Part shown: positions 7,983 through 17,241 of the stretch, in pieces
Layout of the letters: each line of letters starts with the position of its first letter
How positions within the stretch are numbered: the first letter of the stretch is position 1
NCBI GenBank assembly: GCA_910577335.1
Contig: CAJTMJ010000028.1
Coordinates: 1-44,282 of the forward strand
DNA length: 44,282 bases
From: an uncultured Duncaniella sp.
GTDB taxonomy: Bacteria; Bacteroidota; Bacteroidia; Bacteroidales; Muribaculaceae
Reading direction: 5' to 3'
The notes under the pieces: generated by a model
Told to the model about the DNA's origin: nothing
The model's database searches: none
Seen by the model: only the letters and a program-made list of their open reading frames with translations
Program-made: the position numbers and the translations under genes

Positions 7983-9998
7983 ATGACTAAAGAAGAATTC
8001 CGTTCAGCTGTTGCCGAAGGCATACCTGAAAGACTGCCCAACGCCAAGACATACGATAAAACAGTAAACCATGCTCCAAAACGCAAACAGATTCTCACAC
8101 AAGCCGAGAAAAAGCTTGCGTTGAAGAACGCATTGCGTTATTTCCCCGCCCGCTTCCATTCGGAGCTTGCCGGCGAGTTTGCGCATGAACTTGAGGAGTA
8201 TGGACGTATATATATGTATCGTTTCCGCCCCGACTATGAGATGTATGCCCGTCCCATAGATGAGTATCCGGCTCGCTCACGCCAAGCTGCCGCCATCATG
8301 ATGATGATTCAGAACAATCTTGATCCTCGTGTGGCTCAGCATCCGCATGAACTCATAACCTACGGAGGAAACGGCGCTGTGTTCCAAAACTGGGCACAGT
8401 ATCGTCTGACCATGAAGTATCTATCCGAGATGACCGACTCTCAGACATTGGTAATGTACTCGGGACATCCTCTCGGACTCTTCCCGTCACACCCCGAAGC
8501 TCCGAGAGTGGTTGTCACAAACGGCATGGTTATCCCGAATTACTCCAAGCCTGACGATTGGGAACGATTCAATGCTCTCGGTGTCTCCCAATATGGACAA
8601 ATGACCGCCGGTTCATATATGTATATCGGACCGCAGGGAATCGTCCATGGCACCACCATCACAATACTGAATGCTGGGCGTAAGCGACTGAAAAAAGATG
8701 AACATGACCTCGGCGGTATGCTATTTGTCTCAGCCGGACTCGGAGGTATGTCAGGGGCTCAGCCGAAAGCAGGAAATATAGCCGGCGTTGTGAGCATCAT
8801 CGCCGAAGTAAATCCGAAAGCCGTAGCGACACGCCATAACCAAGGCTGGGTTGATGAAGTCTACACATCGCTTGACGACCTTATAGCTCGTGCGGCAGAA
8901 GCACGGGAGAAAAAAGAAGCAGTCTCATTGGCATATCAGGGCAACGTTGTTGACCTTTGGGAACGTCTTGCCGCCGACGGTGTGAAAGTTGACCTCGGTT
9001 CTGACCAAACATCACTCCATAACCCATGGGCTGGCGGCTATTATCCCGCAGGACTCTCATTTGAAGAATCCAAGGCGATGATGGCTGATAACCCTGAGGA
9101 ATTCCGCCGCAGAGTGCAAGAATCATTGCGTCGCCATGTGGATGCCATCAACAAGCTTACTGCAAATGGAATGTATTTCTTCGACTATGGAAATGCCTTC
9201 CTGCTCGAATCTTCCCGTGCGGGCGCCGACATAATGAAAGAAGACGGCACATTCCGTTACCCGTCATACGTTCAGGACATCATGGGTCCCGGCTTTTTCG
9301 ACTATGGTTTTGGACCTTTCAGATGGGTATGCACATCAGGCTCACCAGAAGACCTTGCAAAGAGCGACTCTATCGCCGCAACTGTGCTTGAGGAGATACT
9401 TGCCGAAGCACCGGAAGAGATCAAGGGTCAGCTACGTGACAACATCCACTGGATACGTGAGGCAGGGCGCAATCACCTCGTGGTAGGTTCGCAAGCACGT
9501 ATTCTTTACGCTGACTCCGAAGGACGAACAAAAATAGCCCGTGCTTTCAACGACGCAATCGCCCGGGGAGAAATCACTGCTCCTATTGTGCTCGGTCGTG
9601 ACCATCACGATGTTTCCGGCACAGACTCCCCCTACCGTGAGACATCCAATATATATGACGGTTCACAATTCACGGCAGATATGGCAGTTCAGAACGTAAT
9701 CGGCGACTCTTTCCGAGGTGCCACATGGGTGTCAATCCATAACGGTGGCGGTGTCGGCTGGGGTGAAGTAATCAACGGCGGTTTCGGCATGGTCATAGAC
9801 GGCTCGGAAGACTCCCGTCGTCACATTGACGAGATGCTGCTCTGGGATGTCAACAACGGTATCGCCCGCCGCTCATGGGCACGCAACGAAGGGGCGCTCT
9901 CAGCCATACGACGCGAGATGGAACGCACACCAGGCTTACGTGTGACTCTGCCAAACATCGCAGATGACGAACTCATCAACTCCGTGGTAGGAGAATAA
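7983..9998 (+). CDS. hutU: Urocanate hydratase
   Basis: 671 aa, NAD-dependent. It hydrates urocanate to imidazolone propionate in the cytoplasm. Recognisable blocks are ELITYGGNGAVFQNWAQYRL, MYSGHPLGLFPS, LGGMSGAQPKAGNIAG and SIHNGGGVGWGEVINGGFG. It is about 110 residues longer than the Pseudomonas-type enzyme; the extra length is typical of the long urocanase class of Bacteroidota. It lies between ftcD and hutH with a 49-nt gap to hutH. Confidence 0.97.
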   Translation: MTKEEFRSAVAEGIPERLPNAKTYDKTVNHAPKRKQILTQAEKKLALKNALRYFPARFHSELAGEFAHELEEYGRIYMYRFRPDYEMYARPIDEYPARSRQAAAIMMMIQNNLDPRVAQHPHELITYGGNGAVFQNWAQYRLTMKYLSEMTDSQTLVMYSGHPLGLFPSHPEAPRVVVTNGMVIPNYSKPDDWERFNALGVSQYGQMTAGSYMYIGPQGIVHGTTITILNAGRKRLKKDEHDLGGMLFVSAGLGGMSGAQPKAGNIAGVVSIIAEVNPKAVATRHNQGWVDEVYTSLDDLIARAAEAREKKEAVSLAYQGNVVDLWERLAADGVKVDLGSDQTSLHNPWAGGYYPAGLSFEESKAMMADNPEEFRRRVQESLRRHVDAINKLTANGMYFFDYGNAFLLESSRAGADIMKEDGTFRYPSYVQDIMGPGFFDYGFGPFRWVCTSGSPEDLAKSDSIAATVLEEILAEAPEEIKGQLRDNIHWIREAGRNHLVVGSQARILYADSEGRTKIARAFNDAIARGEITAPIVLGRDHHDVSGTDSPYRETSNIYDGSQFTADMAVQNVIGDSFRGATWVSIHNGGGVGWGEVINGGFGMVIDGSEDSRRHIDEMLLWDVNNGIARRSWARNEGALSAIRREMERTPGLRVTLPNIADDELINSVVGE

Positions 9999-10047
9999 CC
10001 TATTCCAACATTACAACTTTAAGACTAATTCCAAAAAACAACAGACA

Positions 10048-11529
10048 ATGGTACATCATATCAGCCCTGCCCGCCTCACAATAGAGCGAGTAGGAGAAAT
10101 CATCGACAAAGGGATGACTCTCGAACTGAGCGAGGAGTCTATACACCGCATAGAACGCTGCCGTCAATATCTTGATGACAAAATCAAAGAGTGTGACCAC
10201 CCTCTTTACGGCATCACCACCGGATTTGGTTCGCTCTGCGACATTTCAATCGATGCCGCCGACCTCTCCACACTTCAGGAAAATTTGGTGAAGTCACATG
10301 CATGTGGCTGCGGTGACACCGTGGATCCGCAGATTGTCAAGATAATGCTCCTGACTAAAATTATGTCGCTCTCGTTCGGTAATTCCGGGGTGCAGCTACA
10401 GACAGTGCAGCGTCTGATTGATTTCTTCAACAATGACATACTTCCTATCATCTATCAGCTCGGCTCACTCGGAGCGTCCGGCGACCTCGCACCATTAGCA
10501 AACATGTGTCTGCCGCTGTTAGGACTTGGCGAAGTGCTTTATAAAGGCAAAGTACGTCCAGCAGCCGAAGTGCTCCGTGAAAAAGGATGGGAACCGGTGA
10601 AACTTGTATCCAAAGAGGGTCTGGCATTGCTCAACGGCACACAATTCATGTCGTCACATGCCGTTCACGCAATACTCCGCATACGTAAACTCAGTGCGCT
10701 CGCCGATAAGATCGGTGCGCTCTCATTAGATGTGTTCGATGGTCGCATAGACCCGTTTAACGATGAAGTAAACGCTGTGCGTCCGCATCCCGGACAGCTC
10801 GCCACTGCCCGTGCGGTGCGCCGACATCTTGACGGAAGCGAGCTTATCAAATTGTCTAAAAAGCATGTGCAGGATCCATATTCGTTCCGCTGTATGCCAC
10901 AGGTACACGGAGCGGTAAAGGATGCCTTGAACTACGTAGGCGATGTTATCGAAACAGAGATCAACTCACCCACCGACAATCCTACCATATTCCCGGAGGA
11001 AGATATCATAGTTTCCGCAGGTAATTTCCACGGCGAACCGATAGCTCTACCGATAGATTATCTGGCATTGGCAGTAGCTGAATTAGGCAGCATTTCAGAA
11101 CGCCGCATCTACCGTCTTATATCCGGAGCGAGAGGGCTTCCACCCTTCCTTGTGGCAAATCCCGGTCTCAACAGTGGTTTCATGATTCCTCAGTATGCGG
11201 CAGCCTCTACCGTCAATCAGTCAAAAGGTCTTTGCTGGCCCACAAGTTGCGACTCAATCCCCTCATCGCAAGGACAGGAGGACCATGTGTCGATGGGTGG
11301 TAACTCAGCCACTAAACTTTGCCGTATAGTTGACAATACAGAGCGTGTACTCGCCATCGAACTCTTCAATGCGGCCCAGGCACTTGATCTACGCCGTCCG
11401 CTGAAAACTTCACCCGAACTCGAAGAGTGGCACAAGGCTTACCGCCGTATCGTTCCGTTCATTGACAACGATACTGTAATGTCACCATATATCGCTGCAA
11501 CTGTCGATTTCATACGTGAGAATCTCTAA
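10048..11529 (+). CDS. hutH: Histidine ammonia-lyase
   Basis: 493 aa. It removes ammonia from L-histidine to give urocanate, the first step of the pathway. The MIO prosthetic group forms from Ala143-Ser144-Gly145 in GSLGASGDLAPLANM. Other conserved blocks are YGITTGFGSLCD (the Tyr region) and SQGQEDHVSMGGNSA near residue 408. The length is normal for the family. It is followed by hutI after 12 nt. Confidence 0.97.
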   Translation: MVHHISPARLTIERVGEIIDKGMTLELSEESIHRIERCRQYLDDKIKECDHPLYGITTGFGSLCDISIDAADLSTLQENLVKSHACGCGDTVDPQIVKIMLLTKIMSLSFGNSGVQLQTVQRLIDFFNNDILPIIYQLGSLGASGDLAPLANMCLPLLGLGEVLYKGKVRPAAEVLREKGWEPVKLVSKEGLALLNGTQFMSSHAVHAILRIRKLSALADKIGALSLDVFDGRIDPFNDEVNAVRPHPGQLATARAVRRHLDGSELIKLSKKHVQDPYSFRCMPQVHGAVKDALNYVGDVIETEINSPTDNPTIFPEEDIIVSAGNFHGEPIALPIDYLALAVAELGSISERRIYRLISGARGLPPFLVANPGLNSGFMIPQYAAASTVNQSKGLCWPTSCDSIPSSQGQEDHVSMGGNSATKLCRIVDNTERVLAIELFNAAQALDLRRPLKTSPELEEWHKAYRRIVPFIDNDTVMSPYIAATVDFIRENL

Positions 11530-11541
11530 ACATCGGGATAT

Positions 11542-12813
11542 ATGCTGATAACTAACATAGGGCTACTCGTAGGCGCAGAATCAACGGGACATGAAAAACT
11601 TTTCCTGCGTGGAAAAGATATGAATGTCATCGGATTGCTCCCGAATGCCTGGCTGCGAGTCGATGATGCAAGCGGTCGATTCCACTCGTGGGGCAGTATG
11701 GATGATCCTACCGGGGACTCAGACTCGTGCCCGCATACAAATCCCGGAGAAGCAATTGTAGATGCACATGGAGGGTATGTATTTTCCTCATTTTGCGACT
11801 CTCATACCCATTTAGTCTATGCGGGAAGCCGAGAGAAGGAGTTTATCGACAAAATAAACGGTCTGAGCTACGAAGAGATTGCCAAGAGAGGTGGAGGCAT
11901 CCTGAATTCAGCCGATCTGCTCCACGCAACCTCTGAGGATGAGCTTTATGAACAGGCAATAACCCGTGTAAACGAAATTATCGCCATGGGTACCGGTTGC
12001 GTAGAGATCAAGAGCGGTTACGGGCTGACCGTAGCCGACGAACTAAAGATGCTGCGAGTCATAGCCCGCATTGCCTCAAGCACACCTATGAAAGTCAAAT
12101 CGACCTTCCTTGGCGCACATGCCGTGGGTCGTGCGTTCGTAGGGAGACAGGGTGATTACGTTGACCATGTGTGCAAGGAGATGCTGCCGGCTATCGCATC
12201 CGAAGGTCTTGCCGAGTTTGTAGATGTGTTCTGCGATGAAGGATTCTTCACCGTTGAGGATACCGACAAAATACTTACAGCTGCAGCCCGTTACGGATTA
12301 CGCCCCAAAATTCATGCCAATGAGCTTGCCATCTCAGGCGGTGTGCAGGTAGGCGTGGCACACAAAGCTCTGTCAGTTGACCACCTTGAAAGAATCGGCG
12401 AAGATGAGATTGCGATACTTGCCGAAAGTCAGACTGTGGCGACAATGCTTCCGGGAGCATCATTCTTCCTCGGAATGCCCTACGCTCCGGCTCGTAAAGC
12501 TATTGCCGACGGGGCTATTGTCGCTCTTGCTTCCGACTATAATCCCGGCTCTTCCCCCTCAGGGAACATGCGTATGGTCATGTCGCTCGGCTGTATAAAA
12601 ATGAAATTGACACCTGCCCAAGCTATAAATGCCACCACCATCAACGGAGCTTACGCCATGGACGAAAGCCGTGATTATGGTTCGATAGCTCCCGGAAAAG
12701 TTGCCAATTTCTATATCACGAAACCAATGCCATCGCTTGATTTCTATCCCTACGCCTATACCACACCGTTAATCTCCCGTGTATATCTACAAGGGAAAGA
12801 GATAGTTGGCTGA
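11542..12813 (+). CDS. hutI: Imidazolonepropionase
   Basis: 423-aa metal-dependent amidohydrolase that opens the imidazolone ring to N-formimino-L-glutamate. Metal ligands lie in DSHTHLVYAG (His88, His90), FLGAHAVG, KIHANELA (His) and ASDYNPGSSPSGN (Asp). EIKSGYGL is a substrate-loop signature of HutI. It is the last gene of the hut operon, directly before a strong bidirectional terminator. Confidence 0.97.
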   Translation: MLITNIGLLVGAESTGHEKLFLRGKDMNVIGLLPNAWLRVDDASGRFHSWGSMDDPTGDSDSCPHTNPGEAIVDAHGGYVFSSFCDSHTHLVYAGSREKEFIDKINGLSYEEIAKRGGGILNSADLLHATSEDELYEQAITRVNEIIAMGTGCVEIKSGYGLTVADELKMLRVIARIASSTPMKVKSTFLGAHAVGRAFVGRQGDYVDHVCKEMLPAIASEGLAEFVDVFCDEGFFTVEDTDKILTAAARYGLRPKIHANELAISGGVQVGVAHKALSVDHLERIGEDEIAILAESQTVATMLPGASFFLGMPYAPARKAIADGAIVALASDYNPGSSPSGNMRMVMSLGCIKMKLTPAQAINATTINGAYAMDESRDYGSIAPGKVANFYITKPMPSLDFYPYAYTTPLISRVYLQGKEIVG

Positions 12814-12833
12814 AATAGGCTTATAGGCTAAAA

Positions 12834-12892
12834 TAGTATAAACAGTTCCCATCTCTGATATTATATTGCAGAGATGGGAACTGTTTATACTA
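12834..12892. terminator. Bidirectional terminator between hutI and a SpoU gene
   Basis: A 24-bp perfect inverted repeat (12834-12857 with 12869-12892) and an 11-nt loop, lying between convergent genes. It contains no long U run, but the symmetry and position indicate a shared terminator. Confidence 0.8.
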
Positions 12893-12903
12893 TAACTTAC
12901 GCT

Positions 12904-13701
12904 TTATTTTCGCAACTGCCAGAAGGCTACTGCTGCGGCAGCAGCCACATTGAGTGAATCCACACAATGCGACATCGGTATTTTAACCGTATAATCGGCA
13001 GCAGCGATAATCTTTTTAGCGAGACCGTCACCCTCCGTACCCATAATTATAGCAAGGCGAGGTTCCGACATCAGTGACGGATCATCAATGGAAACCGAAT
13101 CATCGGTCAGCGCCATAGCCGCAGTTTTAAAACCATAATCATGCAATGAAGTCAAAGGTTCCTCAATCCAAGTCCATGGCACAAGGAAAACCGAGCCCAT
13201 CGACACTCGAACCGCACGGCGGTTAAGCGGATCACAAGATGTTGGCGTAAGCAGCACACCATCTATACCCAAAGCTGCCGCCGAACGAAATATCGCGCCG
13301 ATATTAGTTGTGTCAACGACGCCGTCAATCACCACCACACGACTTGCCCCTTCACAAATATCCCTTACAGGTTTCCTCTGAGGACGACGCATAGCACACA
13401 GCACTCCACGGGTAAGAGTGTAACCGGTCAAATCAGCCAACAGCTCACGGCTCCCGGTATAGACAGGTATATCCCCGCACCGTTCAACAATCCGTGCGGC
13501 ATCCCCGTCTATATGCTTACGTTCGCAGAGCAAAGCCAAAGGCTCATAGCCGGCATCAAGTGCGACATTTATCACCTTCGGGCTTTCAGCGATAAACACA
13601 CCCTTCTCCGGGTCAAGACGGTTGCGCAACTGAGCCTCGGTAAGTGAACAGAACACCTCAACTCCGGGATGATTTAAAGTAGTAATCTCAATAATCGCCA
13701 T
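12904..13701 (-). CDS. TrmH/SpoU-family RNA 2'-O-methyltransferase
   Basis: 265-aa SPOUT enzyme. It has an N-terminal substrate-binding-like domain (about 20-105) and a knotted SAM domain carrying the three SpoU motifs: NIGAIFRSAAALG with Asn133 and Arg139, IIMGTEGDGL, and IPMSHCVDSLNVAAAAA. It methylates a ribose in rRNA or tRNA; the exact nucleotide cannot be told from sequence. A hairpin terminator separates it from glyA upstream, so it may have its own promoter. Confidence 0.92.
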   Translation of the reverse strand: MAIIEITTLNHPGVEVFCSLTEAQLRNRLDPEKGVFIAESPKVINVALDAGYEPLALLCERKHIDGDAARIVERCGDIPVYTGSRELLADLTGYTLTRGVLCAMRRPQRKPVRDICEGASRVVVIDGVVDTTNIGAIFRSAAALGIDGVLLTPTSCDPLNRRAVRVSMGSVFLVPWTWIEEPLTSLHDYGFKTAAMALTDDSVSIDDPSLMSEPRLAIIMGTEGDGLAKKIIAAADYTVKIPMSHCVDSLNVAAAAAVAFWQLRK

Positions 13702-13716
13702 AACAGATCATTTATA

Positions 13717-13759
13717 CAAAACCGAGGAAAGAAGCATCGGTCAGCCTCTTTCCCCGGTT
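13717..13759 (-). terminator. Terminator after glyA
   Basis: AACCGAGGAAAGA (13720-13732) pairs with TCTTTCCCCGGTT (13747-13759), 12 of 13 bp. A short T run follows on the minus strand. It lies between glyA and the SpoU gene. Confidence 0.65.
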
Positions 13760-13803
13760 ATATCAAATTTATCCACCCGATTACAGTAGACGGTGTGGAG
13801 AAA

Positions 13804-15084
13804 TTAATATGCAAACATAGGATAATCAGCCATAGTGGCATTTACCTTAGCACGGACAGCAGCAATGGTCTCGGCATCGGTCGGAGCACGAAGCACTGTG
13901 TCGATCATATCTGCGATATCACCCATAAGAGCCTCCTTGGCGCCACGTGTAGTGATGGCGGGAGTACCAAGACGTATACCGGAAGTCTGGAAAGGACTGC
14001 GAGAGTCAAACGGCACCATGTTCTTATTGGCTGTTATGTCAGCCTCAACAAGAGCTTTCTCAGCAACCTTACCTGTAAGGTCAGGGAACTTGGTGCGGAG
14101 ATCAACAAGGATGCAGTGGTTATCGGTTCCACCTGACACAATCTTGTAGCCCTTCTCTATAAGAGCGTTGGCAAGAGTGGCAGCGTTTTTCTTCACCTGA
14201 AGCTGATATTCCTTAAATTCAGGCTGCAAAGCTTCACCGAAAGCCACAGCCTTGGCAGCTATGACATGTTCAAGTGGACCGCCCTGCACTCCGGGGAACA
14301 CAGCGGAGTCAAGCAACTGAGACATCATTTTCACAACCCCCTTAGGTGTCTTCTTACCCCATGGGTTTTCAAAATCCTTACCCATCATTATCACACCTCC
14401 ACGAGGACCGCGAAGAGTCTTATGGGTAGTGGTGGTGACGATATGAGCATACTTGACAGGATTGTCAAGCAGACCTGCGGCAATAAGACCTGCGGGGTGA
14501 GCCATGTCAACCATGAAAATAGCGCCAATCTCATCGGCAAGCTTACGCATACGGGCATAATCCCATTCCCTGCTGTATGCGCTGGCACCGCCAATGATAA
14601 GACGGGGACGCTCACGGCGAGCCACTTCCTCCATCTGGTCATAATTTACGAGACCTGTCTCTTCGTCCACATTATATTCAAGAGCATGGAACATGAGTCC
14701 TGAAAAATTCACAGGGCTACCGTGTGAAAGGTGACCGCCATGTGAAAGATTTAGCCCGAGGAATTTGTCACCGGGGTTCAAACATGCCATAAACACAGCC
14801 ATATTGGCTTGCGCACCCGAGTGGGGCTGCACATTTGCCCATTCGGCACCGAAAAGCTGTTTCAGACGTTCGATAGCTATTGATTCAGCCTCATCCACCA
14901 CTTCACATCCGCCGTAATAACGATGACCGGGATAACCTTCGGCATACTTGTTGGTGAGACATGACCCCATGGCACGCATCACCTCATCACTGACGAAATT
15001 CTCCGAAGCGATAAGCTCGATACCTTTTTTCTGGCGCTGATGTTCACGCTCGATAATTTCAAAAATCACTTTGTCTTCTTTCAT
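13804..15084 (-). CDS. glyA: Serine hydroxymethyltransferase
   Basis: 426-aa PLP enzyme that interconverts serine plus THF with glycine plus 5,10-methylene-THF. The PLP lysine is Lys222 in VTTTTHKTLRGPRGG. Other family blocks are ELIASENFVS, KYAEGYPGHRYYGG and PHSGAQAN. The length is normal. It starts 29 nt after the flavin reductase and seems to be the last gene of the transcript that begins at pyrB. Confidence 0.97.
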   Translation of the reverse strand: MKEDKVIFEIIEREHQRQKKGIELIASENFVSDEVMRAMGSCLTNKYAEGYPGHRYYGGCEVVDEAESIAIERLKQLFGAEWANVQPHSGAQANMAVFMACLNPGDKFLGLNLSHGGHLSHGSPVNFSGLMFHALEYNVDEETGLVNYDQMEEVARRERPRLIIGGASAYSREWDYARMRKLADEIGAIFMVDMAHPAGLIAAGLLDNPVKYAHIVTTTTHKTLRGPRGGVIMMGKDFENPWGKKTPKGVVKMMSQLLDSAVFPGVQGGPLEHVIAAKAVAFGEALQPEFKEYQLQVKKNAATLANALIEKGYKIVSGGTDNHCILVDLRTKFPDLTGKVAEKALVEADITANKNMVPFDSRSPFQTSGIRLGTPAITTRGAKEALMGDIADMIDTVLRAPTDAETIAAVRAKVNATMADYPMFAY

Positions 15085-15113
15085 AGGATTTGGAAGATGT
15101 ATATATTATACAA

Positions 15114-15674
15114 TTATTTCTTTTTCACACTCCATCCGAAGCGGCCTATCTCAGCTCCCTGCTCGAAATAATGCCCATGGGAATAATTAAGCAAACCGGC
15201 AGCTCCGAGGTCAAATGCACCTGTCTCTTTGTCAATCAAAGAATCATCGGCAAGCACATTAACCACATCAGCCACAAACATATCGTGGCTTCCGAGATGC
15301 ACTATCTCTTTAACACGACATTCTATGTTAAGCGGTGACTCGGATATGTAAGGACAGGAAACCTTCTCGCCCTCCACTGGAGTAAGACCGGTCTCTTTCC
15401 ATTTATCAAAATCCTTACCCGATCTCACACCCGCCCAGTCAGTGGCGTAAGCCATAGCCTTTGTGGTAAGATTGATGGTGAACTCCATTCTATCCTTTAT
15501 AAGCGGATAAGAATATCGTTCGGGACGCACGGAGATATAACACATCGGCGGATTGGTGCATAGCGTACCTGTCCACGCCACCGTGAGCATATTGCTATGC
15601 TCCATCGTGCCGCAAGTCACTATTACCGCAGGCAACGGGTATATCATCGTACCGGGTTTCCAAGAAACTTTCAT
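15114..15674 (-). CDS. Flavin reductase-like protein
   Basis: 186-aa FMN-binding split-barrel protein of the flavoredoxin type. The N-terminus VSWKPGTMIYPLPAVIVTCG and the block LTVAWTGTLCTNPPMCYISV are typical, as is the ERYSYPLIKD segment. It is probably a homodimeric cytoplasmic flavoprotein that passes electrons from NAD(P)H or ferredoxin; the partner is unknown. It lies between pyrI (25-nt gap) and glyA (29-nt gap), and the reason for that association is not clear. Confidence 0.88.
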   Translation of the reverse strand: MKVSWKPGTMIYPLPAVIVTCGTMEHSNMLTVAWTGTLCTNPPMCYISVRPERYSYPLIKDRMEFTINLTTKAMAYATDWAGVRSGKDFDKWKETGLTPVEGEKVSCPYISESPLNIECRVKEIVHLGSHDMFVADVVNVLADDSLIDKETGAFDLGAAGLLNYSHGHYFEQGAEIGRFGWSVKKK

Positions 15675-15699
15675 TCTGCTATAAGCTGGAATATATTAA

Positions 15700-16167
15700 T
15701 CAACAGATTTGCGCATCACGGCTTTTCACAGCCTGACCGCAATAGTGGCACTCGATGGTAACATCGTCATGGTCAATGACATGAAATTTAGTGCGCATAG
15801 GCTCATTGTTAGTAATACATTTCGGATTACCGCATTTCACTATGCCTATTATCGTATCGGGAAGCGACACCGGGAATTTCTCAACCACCTCATAGTCTCG
15901 TATGATATTGACCACAGCCGAAGGGGCTATCAATGCAATACGGTTAAGTGTTGATTCGGGGAAAAACACGTCAGCTACCTTAATTATACCCTTTTTGCCA
16001 AGCTTCTTGCTGTCAAGGTTATTTCCGATAGTCACTGCCTTGTCAAGATTAGCTATGCCAAGAATCTTAACAGCCTTAAAAAGGACCGAGGAGGGAATAT
16101 GATCTATCACAGTGCCGTTTTTCAATGCGGCAACTGCTAATTCTTGTTTTGAAACAGTCATTGTCAT
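15700..16167 (-). CDS. pyrI: Aspartate carbamoyltransferase regulatory chain
   Basis: 155 aa. The N-terminal nucleotide-binding domain (ATP/CTP effectors, with TVIDHIPSS) is followed by a C-terminal zinc domain whose four cysteines are Cys112, Cys117, Cys140 and Cys143 (CGNPKC and CHYCG). It forms the holoenzyme with PyrB and gives allosteric control of pyrimidine synthesis. It starts 16 nt after pyrB. Confidence 0.97.
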   Translation of the reverse strand: MTMTVSKQELAVAALKNGTVIDHIPSSVLFKAVKILGIANLDKAVTIGNNLDSKKLGKKGIIKVADVFFPESTLNRIALIAPSAVVNIIRDYEVVEKFPVSLPDTIIGIVKCGNPKCITNNEPMRTKFHVIDHDDVTIECHYCGQAVKSRDAQIC

Positions 16168-16183
16168 CGTTGAATATTAACTG

Positions 16184-17098
16184 TTAAACTTCTATACCTA
16201 ACGCACGGCATATCAATGCCTGACGAGCATATAGTCCATTACGTGCCTGCTCAAAATAATAGGCGTGCGGATTATCGTCCACATCTTGGGCTATCTCGTT
16301 TACTCGGGGTAACGGGTGGAGTATCTTCATGTTTTCCTTCGCACCACCAAGCATTGAATTATTGAGGTTATACAAATCCTTGACCTTCTCATATTCCATT
16401 ATGTCAGCGAAACGTTCACGCTGCACACGGGTCATATATATGATATCGCTGCTATTGATTACCTCCGGAGAGAAATCAGTATGTTCGGTATATTTTATAC
16501 CATTCTCCTCACAGAATATCTTGTATTCAATAGGCATACCCAATTCCTTACATGCCACAAATCTGAATTCGGGATTGAAATACCTCATCGCCATAATGAG
16601 CGAATGTACCGTACGTCCATATTTCAAATCGCCCACCAAAGTTATGGTCAGGTTCTCAAGTGTGCCTTGAGTCTTATAGATGGAATAGAGATCAAGCATG
16701 GTCTGTGAAGGATGCTGGTTGGCACCGTCGCCTGCATTTATAATAGGCACATCGGTGACTTCGGACGCATATCGTGCAGCTCCTTCCAGATAGTGACGCA
16801 TAATGATAAGATCGACATAATTGCTCACCATTTTTATGGTGTCCTTTAATGTCTCCCCTTTTGACGAACTGGTAGTATTAGCATCAGAGAAACCAATGAC
16901 ACGTCCACCGAGCCGGTTTACAGCAGTCTCAAAGCTAAGACGTGTGCGGGTTGAAGGTTCAAAAAACAGAGTGGCGACCACCTTTCCTTCAAGCAATCTC
17001 CTGTTAGGATTTTCCTCAAACTGGCGTGCGGTCTCAAGCAACTTTAGTATCTCGTCGCGACCTATATCGCTGATTGACACAAGGCTATTTGTATTCAT
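16184..17098 (-). CDS. pyrB: Aspartate carbamoyltransferase catalytic chain
   Basis: 304 aa. The carbamoyl-phosphate loop is FFEPSTRTRLSFETA (STRTR at 49-53), and HPSQTMLDLYSI and HPLPRVNEI are the other active-site blocks. It makes N-carbamoyl-aspartate, the committed step of pyrimidine synthesis. It is the first gene of pyrB-pyrI-flavin reductase-glyA and has a clear promoter next to a heptamer repeat. Confidence 0.97.
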   Translation of the reverse strand: MNTNSLVSISDIGRDEILKLLETARQFEENPNRRLLEGKVVATLFFEPSTRTRLSFETAVNRLGGRVIGFSDANTTSSSKGETLKDTIKMVSNYVDLIIMRHYLEGAARYASEVTDVPIINAGDGANQHPSQTMLDLYSIYKTQGTLENLTITLVGDLKYGRTVHSLIMAMRYFNPEFRFVACKELGMPIEYKIFCEENGIKYTEHTDFSPEVINSSDIIYMTRVQRERFADIMEYEKVKDLYNLNNSMLGGAKENMKILHPLPRVNEIAQDVDDNPHAYYFEQARNGLYARQALICRALGIEV

Positions 17099-17134
17099 TG
17101 CAGTGAAATGTTGAATTGCTTCGTGAGTTCACTG

Positions 17135-17164
17135 CAAAGGTAATAAACAATTGACAAATGACAA
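17135..17164 (-). promoter_or_regulatory. Promoter of the pyrBI operon
   Basis: Read on the minus strand: -33 TTG (complement of 17162-17164), 19-nt spacer, -7 TACCTTTG (complement of 17135-17142). Decayed units of the neighbouring heptamer repeat run into the spacer and -33 box. Confidence 0.75.
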
Positions 17165-17171
17165 AATTTTT

Positions 17172-17241
17172 CAATTTTCAATTGTCAATTCTCAATTGTC
17201 AATTCTCAATTGTCAATTGTCAATTGTCAATTGTCAATTCC
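17172..17241. repeat. Heptamer tandem repeat (CAATTNT)
   Basis: Ten 7-nt units in perfect phase: CAATTTT, CAATTGT, CAATTCT, CAATTGT, CAATTCT, four CAATTGT and CAATTCC. More decayed units (CAATTGA, CAAATGA, CAAAATT) extend to about 17148. The array covers the last codons of the four-TM protein and ends at the pyrB -33 box. Unit length and uniformity suggest growth by slipped-strand copying. Confidence 0.9.

Noticed and set aside
14266..14703. 145-codon ORF antisense to glyA
   Set aside because: It lies wholly inside an intact glyA and its translation shows no conserved family; it is a shadow frame.
17172..17241. Possible CRISPR-like array
   Set aside because: The units are 7 nt with no spacers; this is a simple tandem repeat.
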